Below are positions 31,185 to 39,609 of a DNA stretch of 64,000 nt, piece after piece. The position numbers and the translations under genes are program-made. The stretch is from assembly GCF_002251795.1 (NCBI RefSeq), contig NZ_NOXU01000030.1, forward strand, positions 62,001 to 126,000. The letters are read 5' to 3'. Below the pieces are notes generated by a model. The model was not told the origin of the DNA. It saw only the letters and a list, made by a program, of their open reading frames with translations, and made no database searches. Position 1 is the first letter of the stretch. Each line of letters starts with the position of its first letter. This DNA is from Niveispirillum lacus (GTDB lineage: Bacteria > Pseudomonadota > Alphaproteobacteria > Azospirillales > Azospirillaceae).

Positions 31185-31339
31185 TCAACGGCCCTGGATC
31201 GCTATGACGAATCACGACTTTGGCCGGGGGCGGCAGTTTTCAGCAGTGTTGCTGAGGTGGCCGCCCACCGAATGGGCAAACATCTGTTCGGACAGTTGGC
31301 ATTTGCCCGCTGATTGAGCAAAAATACAAAATTCGACCA

Positions 31340-31500
31340 AATAAAAAGGCAAGCCGACAAAATCGGCTTGCCTTCATATCAAGAAAGTTAAAAACTTATC
31401 TTGTCGAACGGGGTTGGATCCCTGTTTTGACACCGCCTGGTGGCGATTCCTCCCTAAACTCAGGCCGCGCTGCCTTGCTGGCGCGGTCTTTTCTTTTGTG
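31340..31500 (-). ncRNA. Candidate structured small RNA
   Basis: On the minus strand a promoter-like pair at 31507-31536 is followed by about 160 bases with four successive stems: a G+C-rich hairpin (31463-31488), CGCC/GGCG around 31440, CAAGA..TCTTG plus AAGTT/AACTT (about 31380-31405), and a perfect 12-bp terminator stem (31346-31374) leading into TTTTTATTT. No reading frame with a ribosome site fits. I could not match it to 6S RNA, SRP RNA or tmRNA. The reverse strand also ends in a hairpin with a T-rich tail, so orientation is not certain. Confidence 0.4.
31346..31374 (-). terminator. Terminator of the small RNA candidate
   Basis: A 12-bp perfect stem (AAGGCAAGCCGA and complement) with a 5-base loop; on the minus strand it is followed by a T-rich run. 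On the plus strand no T run follows. Confidence 0.7.
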
Positions 31501-31506
31501 GGGCGG

Positions 31507-31536
31507 AGTATAGGCTGGCTGCGACAAACCCGTCAC
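31507..31536 (-). promoter_or_regulatory. Possible promoter of the small RNA
   Basis: On the minus strand GTGACG (31531-31536) and TATACT (31507-31512) are 18 bases apart, pointing to a start near 31500. The -10 is good and the -35 fair. Confidence 0.45.
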
Positions 31537-31902
31537 CATCAAAATTCGATCTTTGCGCTTGCCGCACAAAAATGCAGCGTCCACTGTGGCTGCATTGCCA
31601 CGATTGCATGCATGGAAACGTTTGCATGACACTTCTGCATGGTCCCATGCCTATTGGGAATGCCATTAAGTCATTGATATATATGTATTAAATGCATCAC
31701 CTCGATTTTTTCTGCCCCGATTATGGGTGTGGCGGTTTACGTCAACGGAAGTTGTGCCTAAAAACTAAGCGACTGACATAATTGTAGCCAGTGCTACCGC
31801 TGTCAGGATTCTGGCTGCCCACTGAACAGGCTTCAGTTCTCTGTCAAAAACAGGGACGGTTCGGGCAGAACCTCCCCTATCACGGGCACAGCAGAGAATC
31901 GG

Positions 31903-33198
31903 TTACGCCAGGATCACGAATTTCAACAGGAACAGCCCCGCCAGCACCGCAACCACCGGCCCCACGTCGCGCCAGCGCCCGGCCAGGATCTTGATACCGG
32001 TGTAGGTGATGAACCCCACCGCAATCCCGTGGGCGATGGAATAGGTCAGCGGCATCGCGATGGCGGTCATCACCGCTGGCGCATAATCTGTCACATCCTC
32101 CCAATCCAGTTCCGTCAACCCCCGCGCCATCAGGCAGGCGATGTAGAGTAAGGCGGGAGCCGTGGCATAGGCGGGGATATTGGCCGCCAGCGGGGCCAGG
32201 AACAGGCAGGCCAGGAACAGCACGGCCACCGTCACCGCCGTTAACCCGCTACGTCCGCCGACATTGGTGCCGGCTGCACTCTCGATATAGGAGGTGACGG
32301 TAGAGGTGCCCAGGGCGGCGCCCACCGTGGTGGCGGCGGCATCCGCGAACAAGGCCCGTTTCAGGCGCGGCAGCTTGCCTTGCTTGTCCAGCAGGCCGGC
32401 GCGGTGCGATACCCCGATCAGGGTGCCCGCCGTATCAAACAGATCGACAAAGAAGAAGGCGAAGACCACCGTTATCAACCCGACACTGAATGCGCCCTTC
32501 AGATCCATGGCCAGGAAGGTCGGGCTAGGGTCCGGTGGCAGCGAGACGATCTGACCGCTAAAGGGCGAGGCGCCGATCCCCATGCCCACCACCGCCACGG
32601 CTAGGATGGTCAGGACCACCGCCCCCATCACCTTTCGCGCTGCCAGGGCACAAAGCAGGATGAAGCCGATGGCCGCCAGAACCGGCGGCGCCTTGGTCAG
32701 GTCACCCATGGTGACCAGGGTCACCGGGTGCGCCTGGATAAGGCCCGCATTTTCCAGGGCGATGATGGCCAGGAACAGGCCGATTCCCGCCGAAATGGCC
32801 AGTTTCAGGGTGCGGGGAATGGCGTTCACCACGGCCTCGCGTACCGGCAGAACCGACAGGATGATGAACAGGATGCCCGACAGGAACACCGCCCCCAGTG
32901 CCACCTGCCAGGAATAGCCCATCTGCCCGACCACCGTGAACGCGAAATAGGCGTTCAACCCCATGCCCGGCGCCTGTGCAATGGGGTAATTGGCGTAAAG
33001 CCCCATGATGGCCGATCCAATGGCGGCGGCCACACAGGTGGCGACAAACACCGCTCCATGGTCCATGCCCGCCGCCGACAGGATCTGCGGATTGACGAAG
33101 ATGATATAGGCCATGGTCAAAAAGGTGGTGAGCCCGGCCAGCAGCTCCGTCCGGACATCACTGCCCAGTTCTTTCAGCTTGAAGTAGGATGTCAGCAT
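31903..33198 (-). CDS. NCS2-family purine permease, AzgA type
   Basis: The 431-residue polytopic protein has the COG2252 start region ELLAGLTTFLTMAYIIFVNP near residue 20, and conserved later segments such as LFDTAGTLIGVS near residue 270. AzgA-like members import adenine, guanine or hypoxanthine with protons. The start at 33198 was chosen because homology begins there; the longer in-frame extension lies opposite the neighbouring gene. It is divergent from the adenine deaminase side, so adenine is the likely substrate (inference). Confidence 0.88.
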   Translation of the reverse strand: MLTSYFKLKELGSDVRTELLAGLTTFLTMAYIIFVNPQILSAAGMDHGAVFVATCVAAAIGSAIMGLYANYPIAQAPGMGLNAYFAFTVVGQMGYSWQVALGAVFLSGILFIILSVLPVREAVVNAIPRTLKLAISAGIGLFLAIIALENAGLIQAHPVTLVTMGDLTKAPPVLAAIGFILLCALAARKVMGAVVLTILAVAVVGMGIGASPFSGQIVSLPPDPSPTFLAMDLKGAFSVGLITVVFAFFFVDLFDTAGTLIGVSHRAGLLDKQGKLPRLKRALFADAAATTVGAALGTSTVTSYIESAAGTNVGGRSGLTAVTVAVLFLACLFLAPLAANIPAYATAPALLYIACLMARGLTELDWEDVTDYAPAVMTAIAMPLTYSIAHGIAVGFITYTGIKILAGRWRDVGPVVAVLAGLFLLKFVILA

Positions 33199-33238
33199 CT
33201 GTGCGGCGCCCTTTGCGGCGAAAGGGAAGGGGAAGGCA

Positions 33239-33670
33239 ATGCCAGTATTCCTGCAAAATGCCTTGAGGGCCATAGGGTTAATCACTCTATTCGCAAGCGC
33301 GGCATCCGGGGCGCTGGCGCAATCCGGTGCCCCTACGATCCGCGTCGACCCCGCCGCCTGCCGTTTTGTGGCGCGGCACCAACCCAGTGCCGATGTGGAA
33401 TACAAGCCCGGTGTGGATGTGCATGGCAAGCCGGTGGCTCCTGCCGACCTACCTGATGGTTATGCTATTGAGGTGCCGACAAGCATCGATATCGCGATTA
33501 CCGCCGACATTGCCCGCCGCTTCGGTATCGCCACAAATAACCTCTACCGGGGGGAGGCGCAGATCGGTACCGTTACGGTGCAGGGCAATCAGGTCCTGTT
33601 TAACGGCAAGCCGATGCAGTCGGCGGCCGAGGCGGACCTGATCGCGCTGTGCGCCAAGACTCCGCATTGA
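33239..33670 (+). CDS. Small exported protein of unknown function
   Basis: The 143-residue product has a signal peptide (hydrophobic AIGLITLFASAASGALA, cleavage near residue 28). The mature part contains two cysteines and the segments VEVPTSIDIAITADIARR-like and YRGEAQIGTVTVQGNQVLFN, suggesting a small beta-rich periplasmic protein. A GGAAGGGGAAGG ribosome site precedes the ATG. It lies 19 bases upstream of adenine deaminase, so a shared transcript is likely, but a link to purine use is not shown. Confidence 0.7.
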   Translation: MPVFLQNALRAIGLITLFASAASGALAQSGAPTIRVDPAACRFVARHQPSADVEYKPGVDVHGKPVAPADLPDGYAIEVPTSIDIAITADIARRFGIATNNLYRGEAQIGTVTVQGNQVLFNGKPMQSAAEADLIALCAKTPH

Positions 33671-33689
33671 TCATGTAAGGACCAACCCC

Positions 33690-35405
33690 ATGGACCGCGC
33701 CGCCGCCAAAGCCATCCTGAAACAGCGGATCGATCAGGCCCTGGGGCGCAATCGCGCCGATCTGGTGATCAAGAATGTGCGCCTGCTGAATGTGGCGACT
33801 GGCAACATCGACGAAACCGACATCGCCATCTGCGGCGACACCATCGTCGGCACCTATGACCGCTATGACGGGGTGCAGGAGATTGATGGCAAGGGCCGCT
33901 TCGCTGTGCCCGGTTTCATCGACACCCATGTTCATTGCGAAAGCACGCTGGTGGCCCCGTCGGAATTTGACCGCTGCGTCCTGCCGCGTGGCACCACCAC
34001 CGCCATCTGCGACCCGCATGAAATCTGCAATGTCATGGGGGAGGCGGGGTTACAGTATTTCCTGGATTCAGCCCTGACGACCGCGCTGGATTTGCGCGTA
34101 CAGCTTTCGTCCTGTGTGCCGGCCACGCATCTGGAAACGGCGGGTGCGCGGCTGAAGGCCGATGATCTGGCCCGCCACCGCCACCATCCCAAGGTGATCG
34201 GTCTGGCCGAATTCATGAACTTCCCCGGCGTGCTGTGGAAGGATGAGGAAACGCTGGACAAGCTGGCGGAATTCTATGGCGCGCATATTGACGGCCATTC
34301 GCCCCTGGTCACGGGCAAGGAACTGAACGCCTATCTTTCCTGCGGCATCCGCAATTGCCATGAATGCACGTCACAGGCGGAAGCGCGGGAGAAGATCGCC
34401 AAGGGCATGCAGGTGCTGATCCGCGATGGCTCCGTCTCGAAGGATGTGGATGCTCTGTCCGGCTTGATCGACCCGGTGACCAGCCCGTTCCTGGCCTTCT
34501 GCACCGATGACCGTAACCCGCTGGACATTGCCGAGGAAGGGCATCTGGACCACCTGATCCGCCGCGCCATCGCGCATGGCGCCGACATTGCCTCTGTCTA
34601 CCGTACCGCCACCTGGTCGGCGGCGCGCGGCTTCGGGTTGAAGGATCGCGGACTGGTGGCACCGGGTTATCTGGCCGATATCGTGCTGCTGGACGATCTG
34701 GCGCACTGCACCGTCTCCCAGGTCATCCGCGCCGGCAAGCCCGTGTCGGCGGAGACCTTCGCGGGCCGCACCTCCCCGCCGCCCGTGGGCCTGAACTCCA
34801 TCAAGCGCGACCGGATCATGGCGGAAGACCTCGCCATTCCGGCCGGTGGCCCTGGCACCCCCGTGATCGGCGTCTTGCCCAACAAGATCATTACAGAGGC
34901 GTTGCAGGCCACCGTCCCCTACCGCAATGGCCGCCGCCATGCCGACCCGGACAATGACATCCTGAAGATCGTGGTCGTCGAACGCCACGGCTTCACCCGC
35001 AATATCGGCAAGGGCTTCGTGAAGGGCTTCGGCATTCGGTCGGGTGCCTTGGCCAGCTCCGTCGGCCATGACAGCCACAATATCTGTGCGGTGGGTTCCA
35101 GCGATGCCGACATGGTCGTCGCCATCAACCGATTGATTGAGATCGGCGGTGGCTTTGTGGCCGTGAAGGATGGTGCCGTGGTCGGCGAACTGGCCCTGCC
35201 CGTGGCCGGGTTGATGAGCCTAAAGCCGTTTGAGGCGGTGGAGCATGAGCTGGAAGCCTTGCGTGCCTCGGTCAAGGCGCTGGGCTGCCCGCTCGCCGAA
35301 CCCTTCCTGCAACTGGCCTTCCTGCCCCTGCCAGTGATCCCGCATCTGAAGATCACTGATATGGGGCTGGTGGATGTGGATAAGTTTGAGCTGGTGGCGG
35401 CGTGA
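33690..35405 (+). CDS. ade: Adenine deaminase
   Basis: The 571-residue amidohydrolase converts adenine to hypoxanthine and ammonia. The metal motif is VPGFIDTHVHCEST near residue 75, with later GHSPLVTGKELNAYLSCGI near residue 198 and TDDRNPLDIAEEGH near residue 272; the C-terminal adenine-deaminase domain holds the GFIKGFG-like region and the SVGHDSHN element. With the AzgA-type permease it forms an adenine uptake and deamination module feeding purine salvage. Confidence 0.95.
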   Translation: MDRAAAKAILKQRIDQALGRNRADLVIKNVRLLNVATGNIDETDIAICGDTIVGTYDRYDGVQEIDGKGRFAVPGFIDTHVHCESTLVAPSEFDRCVLPRGTTTAICDPHEICNVMGEAGLQYFLDSALTTALDLRVQLSSCVPATHLETAGARLKADDLARHRHHPKVIGLAEFMNFPGVLWKDEETLDKLAEFYGAHIDGHSPLVTGKELNAYLSCGIRNCHECTSQAEAREKIAKGMQVLIRDGSVSKDVDALSGLIDPVTSPFLAFCTDDRNPLDIAEEGHLDHLIRRAIAHGADIASVYRTATWSAARGFGLKDRGLVAPGYLADIVLLDDLAHCTVSQVIRAGKPVSAETFAGRTSPPPVGLNSIKRDRIMAEDLAIPAGGPGTPVIGVLPNKIITEALQATVPYRNGRRHADPDNDILKIVVVERHGFTRNIGKGFVKGFGIRSGALASSVGHDSHNICAVGSSDADMVVAINRLIEIGGGFVAVKDGAVVGELALPVAGLMSLKPFEAVEHELEALRASVKALGCPLAEPFLQLAFLPLPVIPHLKITDMGLVDVDKFELVAA

Positions 35406-35414
35406 GTGTGTACG

Positions 35415-36119
35415 ATGCCATCAATCTGTGTCAATTGTGGTGGGATGCCAACTATAAAAGCGCATATTGTGCCGGCTGGGATTGGCCGCTTAATAAGGGG
35501 CAAGGGTTCTGGGAACTTGAAAATCACTCAAGGAAAAGCCGAACCTACTCAGCTTGGAATTTTCGACAAAAATATTCTTTGTGAAGCTTGTGATAATTAC
35601 ATTGGAAAGCATGACGACTATGCAATTCGCCATATTAGAAACTTTAGGGAAAAATGTACTAGGAAGCCTGGGAAACAATTTATTCACCCGTCCATAGACT
35701 GCAAAAAATTTTCAATGTTTTTGTTGTCTGTAGTGTGGAGAGCTTCAAAATCTCAGAGACCGGCCCTTAAGCATTTTTCGCTTGGGGAATTTGAGAAAGA
35801 AATTGGTGATGTTATATTTGGCCGAAAAGCAATAGATTATCTTGACAATGTCAATATTTTTGTATGCCTATATAAATTGAGATTTCCTGCCCTAAAGCTT
35901 CTATATTCACTTCCGAATTCCGGAATCGATGACGGCGCCTTAATCGTTGGATTTACGATGCCTGGGATGGGAATTCGAATATATATCGGCGATCATTCTG
36001 ATTTAAAATTCACCAATAATATCGCGATTAACAGGAGTTCCATAATGAGGGGTTTATATAGAGAATTTGAAAATACAGCTGATGGTCAAGAATTATTGAG
36101 ATTATTTCGTGGTGATTAA
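35415..36119 (+). CDS. A+T-rich zinc-ribbon/HNH-like protein
   Basis: The 234-residue product has CVNCG near the N-terminus, KAHIVP near residue 20 and CEACDNYIGKHDDY near residue 55, the Cys-x2-Cys, His, Cys-x2-Cys spacing of HNH-type zinc proteins. The remaining 170 residues have no domain I recognise. Composition is foreign: positions 35581-35640 contain 22 G+C in 60, against a clearly G+C-rich background. It begins within 10 bases of the ade stop (a GTG at 35406 is also possible). Horizontal acquisition is likely; nuclease activity is only a guess. Confidence 0.65.
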   Translation: MPSICVNCGGMPTIKAHIVPAGIGRLIRGKGSGNLKITQGKAEPTQLGIFDKNILCEACDNYIGKHDDYAIRHIRNFREKCTRKPGKQFIHPSIDCKKFSMFLLSVVWRASKSQRPALKHFSLGEFEKEIGDVIFGRKAIDYLDNVNIFVCLYKLRFPALKLLYSLPNSGIDDGALIVGFTMPGMGIRIYIGDHSDLKFTNNIAINRSSIMRGLYREFENTADGQELLRLFRGD

Positions 36120-36151
36120 ATCTCTCTACTGTCTTAGTTTTTTGCTTCCTC

Positions 36152-36484
36152 TCACCCCAACCCCACCCAAAGCGCCAAAGTCTGATTGACCGCGACCATC
36201 TGGTCATCCGTTAACCGCCCGATCCGGTCGCCGATCTTTTCCCGCCGCACGGTCTGTGCCTTGTCCACCATGATTTGGCAGGGCAGGCGCAGACCGTTGC
36301 TTGCGTCCGGCTCCACGTTCAGCCGGAATAGCGGCGCGCCGTCTCGCCGGTCGCTGGTGATGGGCAGAATGGTGATGCTGGGATGTTCGCTGAACAGGTC
36401 GGACTGGATGATCAGGGCAGGACGGGGTTTGCCGTAATCGCCCGGAATGACGACGGTGACAATGTCACCGCGCCTCATTCCCAT
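36152..36484 (-). CDS. mazF: Type II toxin, PemK/MazF family
   Basis: The 110-residue protein starts RRGDIVTVVIPGDYGKPRPALI, the MazF/PemK beta-barrel core, followed by ILPITSD and DKAQTVRREKIG. These are sequence-specific ribonucleases. The start overlaps the antitoxin end by 10 bases. It converges with the A+T-rich gene. Confidence 0.92.
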   Translation of the reverse strand: MGMRRGDIVTVVIPGDYGKPRPALIIQSDLFSEHPSITILPITSDRRDGAPLFRLNVEPDASNGLRLPCQIMVDKAQTVRREKIGDRIGRLTDDQMVAVNQTLALWVGLG

Positions 36485-36687
36485 CCCTCATGATCGGCAA
36501 CCTGTTCCAGCCACTCCCCCACCTCCCGTTCCTGCGGATCATTGCGCAGAGCAAGGGACTGCCGGCGGCATTCCTCGGCAAAGCCGGGGCGGCGCGTGTC
36601 GGGAACCCAGATTTGAATGGGGCGCAGGCCGGCGGCGCGCAATTGCGCGCGATGCTTGCGAACCCGCATGGCTCCTGCCGTGCCCAT
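36475..36687 (-). CDS. Cognate antitoxin (MazE-like, DUF3018)
   Basis: The 70-residue protein has the DUF3018 signature RVRKHRAQLRAAGLRPIQIW followed by VPDTRRPGFAEECRRQS. This family pairs with PemK/MazF toxins; the basic N-terminus binds DNA and the acidic C-terminus wraps the toxin. Placement first in the operon, and a palindrome just upstream, fit autoregulation. Confidence 0.9.
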   Translation of the reverse strand: MGTAGAMRVRKHRAQLRAAGLRPIQIWVPDTRRPGFAEECRRQSLALRNDPQEREVGEWLEQVADHEGWE

Positions 36688-36696
36688 CTCACATCT

Positions 36697-36718
36697 CCAT
36701 CGTTACATGTAACGATGG
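36697..36718. promoter_or_regulatory. 22-bp perfect palindrome, likely operator of the toxin-antitoxin operon
   Basis: Each 11-base arm (CCATCGTTACA and complement) matches exactly. It ends 9 bases before the antitoxin start, so a bound protein would block transcription or initiation. Type II antitoxins usually bind such palindromes. Confidence 0.75.
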
Positions 36719-36788
36719 TCATTATGCTGTTCCGGGTCAAGGGTGATGGGGTGGTCGCTTCCCTCCACCTGTCGAGCCTGCAATAAAA

Positions 36789-36820
36789 AAGGGGGCGGCA
36801 CCATCGGCACCGGCCCCCTT
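36789..36820 (-). terminator. Terminator of proS
   Basis: AAGGGGGC (36789-36796) pairs with GCCCCCTT (36813-36820). On the minus strand the stem runs into TTTTTTATTG. It separates proS from the toxin-antitoxin operon. Confidence 0.8.
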
Positions 36821-36845
36821 CTATCACACCATCCCAAAACGCCGT

Positions 36846-38150
36846 TTACGCCATCACCTTGGCCAGCGCCTCTTCCAAGGGCAGTTCCAGCTTCTCGCCG
36901 GTCGCGCGGCGCTTCAGTTCCACGGTGCCGGCCTTCAACCCGCGCGGGCCGATGGTCAGTTGCCAGGGGATGCCGATCAGGTCCATGTCGGCGAATTTCG
37001 CCCCCGGACGCTCGTTGCGGTCATCATAGATGACGTCCACACCGGCATCCTGCAGGCGGGTGTAAAGGCCGTCGCAGGTGCTGCGGCAGGCTTCGTCATC
37101 GGCCTTCAGGTTGATCAGGGCCACCTTGTACGGCGCCACCTGATCGGGCCAGATGATGCCGGCCTCATCATGGCTGGCCTCGATCAGCGCCGCCACGACG
37201 CGGGACACACCGATACCGTAGGACCCCATCTCCACCGTCACCGGCTGCCCGTCGGGGCCGGTCACCACCGCCCCCATGGGCGCGGAGTATTTGGTGCCGA
37301 AATAGAAGATGTGCCCCACCTCGATGCCGCGCGCGGTGACCAGATCGGCCGGCGCCTTTTCGGCGTCGTGCATTTCTTCCGTCGCGGCATAGATGCTGGT
37401 GTACTTGGCAAAGAAATCCTTCAGGTCGCCATTGGCGTCGGGATTGTCGGCCAGTACATCCATGTCCAGCCAGGCCTTGTCACAGAACACCTGGCTTTCG
37501 CCGGTTTCGGCCAGGATGATGAATTCATGGGACAGGTCGCCGCCGATGGGGCCGGTATCGGCGCGCATCGGGATGGCCTTGATGCCCATGCGGGCAAAGG
37601 TACGCAGGTAGGCCAGGAACATCCGGCGATAGGACAGGCGCGCCCCCTCGGCATCCAGATCGAAGGAGTAATTATCCTTCATCAGGAATTCGCGCCCCCG
37701 CATCACGCCGAACCGGGGGCGCACCTCGTCCCGGAATTTCCACTGGATATGGTACAGGTTCTTCGGCAGGTCCTTGTAGGACTTCACGAAGGTCTTGACG
37801 ATGTCGGTGATCATCTCCTCATTCGTGGGGCCGAACAGCATCTCGCGGTCATGGCGGTCGGTGATGCGCAGCATCTCCTTGCCATAGGCCTCATACCGGC
37901 CCGACTGTTTCCACAGCTCGGCCGACTGGATGGTCGGCATCAGCAGTTCCTGCGCGCCGGCGCGGTCCTGCTCTTCGCGCACAATCTGGCTGACCTTCTG
38001 CAGCACTTTCCAGCCCAGCGGCAGCCAGGCATAGATGCCGGCGGAGGTCTGGCGGATCATGCCGGCCCGCAGCATCAGGCGATGGCTGACGATCTGCGCC
38101 TCCGACGGCGTTTCCTTCAGCGTGGGCAGGAAATAGCTGGACATACGCAT
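36846..38150 (-). CDS. proS: Prolyl-tRNA synthetase, short alphaproteobacterial form
   Basis: The 434-residue class II synthetase starts [20 protein letters not shown]. Motif 2 region [26 protein letters not shown]-type sequence is present near residue 145, and the anticodon domain covers the last 100 residues. The editing insert of the 570-residue E. coli form is absent, as is usual in alphaproteobacteria. The start at 38150 was chosen for homology; the frame extends 23 codons further without a conserved sequence. Confidence 0.95.
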   Translation of the reverse strand: MRMSSYFLPTLKETPSEAQIVSHRLMLRAGMIRQTSAGIYAWLPLGWKVLQKVSQIVREEQDRAGAQELLMPTIQSAELWKQSGRYEAYGKEMLRITDRHDREMLFGPTNEEMITDIVKTFVKSYKDLPKNLYHIQWKFRDEVRPRFGVMRGREFLMKDNYSFDLDAEGARLSYRRMFLAYLRTFARMGIKAIPMRADTGPIGGDLSHEFIILAETGESQVFCDKAWLDMDVLADNPDANGDLKDFFAKYTSIYAATEEMHDAEKAPADLVTARGIEVGHIFYFGTKYSAPMGAVVTGPDGQPVTVEMGSYGIGVSRVVAALIEASHDEAGIIWPDQVAPYKVALINLKADDEACRSTCDGLYTRLQDAGVDVIYDDRNERPGAKFADMDLIGIPWQLTIGPRGLKAGTVELKRRATGEKLELPLEEALAKVMA

Positions 38151-38300
38151 AGGGTGCGAACTCACGGAAGTAGGAGTGACGATGGGGCGGACTTTATGGG
38201 CTGGCGGCGCTGGGGGCAAGCGGGCAACCAGTCCCGCACCCCAGCCCCGCCCCTGATTCAGGGGCAGGCCCCCTGGTGCCCGCCGTCGCAGGTCCGGAAA

Positions 38301-38912
38301 TCACCTGCCCGGTACCCGGAATCCGGCTCGTGCCTTCGCTGCCTCCGCCCGGATGACACAGCCCTGGGCATGGTCATTGATCAGGCCCATGGCCTGCATG
38401 AAGGCGAAGAGCGTTGTTGGCCCGACGAATTTCCAACCACGCTTGAGCAGGTCCTTCGACAGTCTCACAGACGTGGCGGAGGTGGAGGCTGATTGCGGGG
38501 GCCCATGCTCATCCGGGGGTGGTTCATGCCGCCAGAAATACGCGGCCAGGGACCCTTCGGCGGCGATCAGGTCCTGGGCGCGGCGGGCATTGTTGATGGC
38601 CGCTTCAATCTTGCCGCGATGACGCACGATGCCGGCATCGGCCAGCAAACGTTCCACATCTGCCGACCCGAAACCGGCCACGGCATCAATCGCGAACCCG
38701 TGAAAGGCGACCCGGAAATTCTCCCGCTTGGCCAGGATGGTGCGCCAGGACAGGCCCGACTGAAACCCTTCCAGGCACAGTTTCTCAAACAGCCGTCGGT
38801 CATCGGCCACGGGAAAGCCCCATTCCGTATCATGGTAATGCGGAAATTCCGGCGCCGACGCGCACCAGCGGCAGCGGGGACGACCATCGGGGCCCGGCAG
38901 GGTCTTGTCCAT
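38301..38912 (-). CDS. tag: DNA-3-methyladenine glycosylase I
   Basis: The 203-residue Tag removes 3-methyladenine from alkylated DNA. CRWCASAPEFPHYHDTEWG near residue 14 carries a zinc cysteine and the conserved histidine; FEKLCLEGFQSGLSWRTIL and KFVGPTTLFAFMQAMG (near residue 160) are typical. It lies 9 bases downstream of a TetR gene on the same strand, so they are probably co-transcribed. alkA, with overlapping function, is 6 kb away. Confidence 0.93.
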   Translation of the reverse strand: MDKTLPGPDGRPRCRWCASAPEFPHYHDTEWGFPVADDRRLFEKLCLEGFQSGLSWRTILAKRENFRVAFHGFAIDAVAGFGSADVERLLADAGIVRHRGKIEAAINNARRAQDLIAAEGSLAAYFWRHEPPPDEHGPPQSASTSATSVRLSKDLLKRGWKFVGPTTLFAFMQAMGLINDHAQGCVIRAEAAKARAGFRVPGR

Positions 38913-38921
38913 GGTTTACCC

Positions 38922-39491
38922 TCAGTGAGTTGGGGCCAGAGAAGAGAGCCAATCCTGCATCGCCGCCACTTCCCGCCGGATGAAATGGTCATCCTTGAAG
39001 GCGGTGGCGAGCGTCGCCACCCCTTGGCTGCGACCCAGCAGATGCAAGGCCAGTTCGTCGGCACGCGTGTCACCATGACCCTGCAACATGAACTGCCGCG
39101 CCAGCCAGGAGCGGAACAGGGCGAAGATGCGGGCCGCATCGGGCAAGCCGGCATGGTCCAGCTTGGCCAACTCGGTCGACAGCGTGCCGACGGGGCAGCC
39201 ATAGGCCATGATCTTCGCTTGGTTGACGATCAGGATATGGATGAAGCTAATGATCCGCGCCGTCGGCTCCTCACCGGCTGCCTCCCATGCGTCCAGCATG
39301 GCTTGTGTGGTCGCCAATCGTCGGTCGATGACGGCGGACAGGATCTCATCCTTCGCCTTGAAATGATAGGTCAGGTTACCCCGCGCGATCCCTACCGCGC
39401 CTGCGATATCGGCCAGCGATGTATGATCAAATCCCTGCTGATAAAACAGCGTGTCGGCGGCTTCCACAATCTGGGTACGTGTGGCTGACAT
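38922..39491 (-). CDS. TetR/AcrR family transcriptional regulator
   Basis: The 189-residue protein has the N-terminal TetR helix-turn-helix (about residues 5-52) with QQGFDHTSLADIAGAVGIAR and LTYHFKAKDEIL. The C-terminal ligand domain is not assignable. It overlaps no neighbour; a large inverted repeat begins 5 bases before its start, so it probably represses itself, together with tag, and perhaps the divergent dioxygenase gene. Confidence 0.9.
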   Translation of the reverse strand: MSATRTQIVEAADTLFYQQGFDHTSLADIAGAVGIARGNLTYHFKAKDEILSAVIDRRLATTQAMLDAWEAAGEEPTARIISFIHILIVNQAKIMAYGCPVGTLSTELAKLDHAGLPDAARIFALFRSWLARQFMLQGHGDTRADELALHLLGRSQGVATLATAFKDDHFIRREVAAMQDWLSSLAPTH

Positions 39492-39495
39492 GACG

Positions 39496-39546
39496 GGGCC
39501 TAGGGTGATTGACCTATCTACTATTTAGGTCAATTAACCTAGGCCC
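39496..39546. promoter_or_regulatory. Long inverted repeat, likely TetR operator
   Basis: Two 21-base arms (39496-39516 and 39526-39546) match except at two positions across a 9-base spacer; the inner ATTGACCTA/TAGGTCAAT and outer GGGCCTAGG/CCTAGGCCC blocks are perfect. It lies between the divergent TetR and dioxygenase genes, adjacent to the TetR start. Confidence 0.7.
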
Positions 39547-39609
39547 GTCAAGGATCACCTCCCCGGTATTCGACTTTTCCGAACCGGGTAGGTGCGGTAT
39601 TCGTAGAAC

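Larger units (their letters stand above)
31185..31902. other. Intergenic region with structured RNA candidate and A+T-rich stretch
   Basis: No convincing protein-coding gene is seen in these 718 bases. The left part holds two hairpins at 31346-31374 and 31463-31488 that delimit a small-RNA candidate on the minus strand. From about 31640 to 31780 the sequence is A+T-rich, unlike the flanks, which may mark an insertion boundary; no direct repeat, tRNA or integrase was seen. Confidence 0.6.

Noticed and set aside
31340-31500. Identification as 6S RNA, SRP RNA or tmRNA
   Set aside because: No long closed rod, no SRP GGAAG-type tetraloop domain, and no tRNA-like end were found.
33199-33238. Purine riboswitch ahead of the AzgA-type permease
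   Set aside because: The gap is short and no purine-riboswitch core was seen; the permease start lies 40 bases from the next gene.
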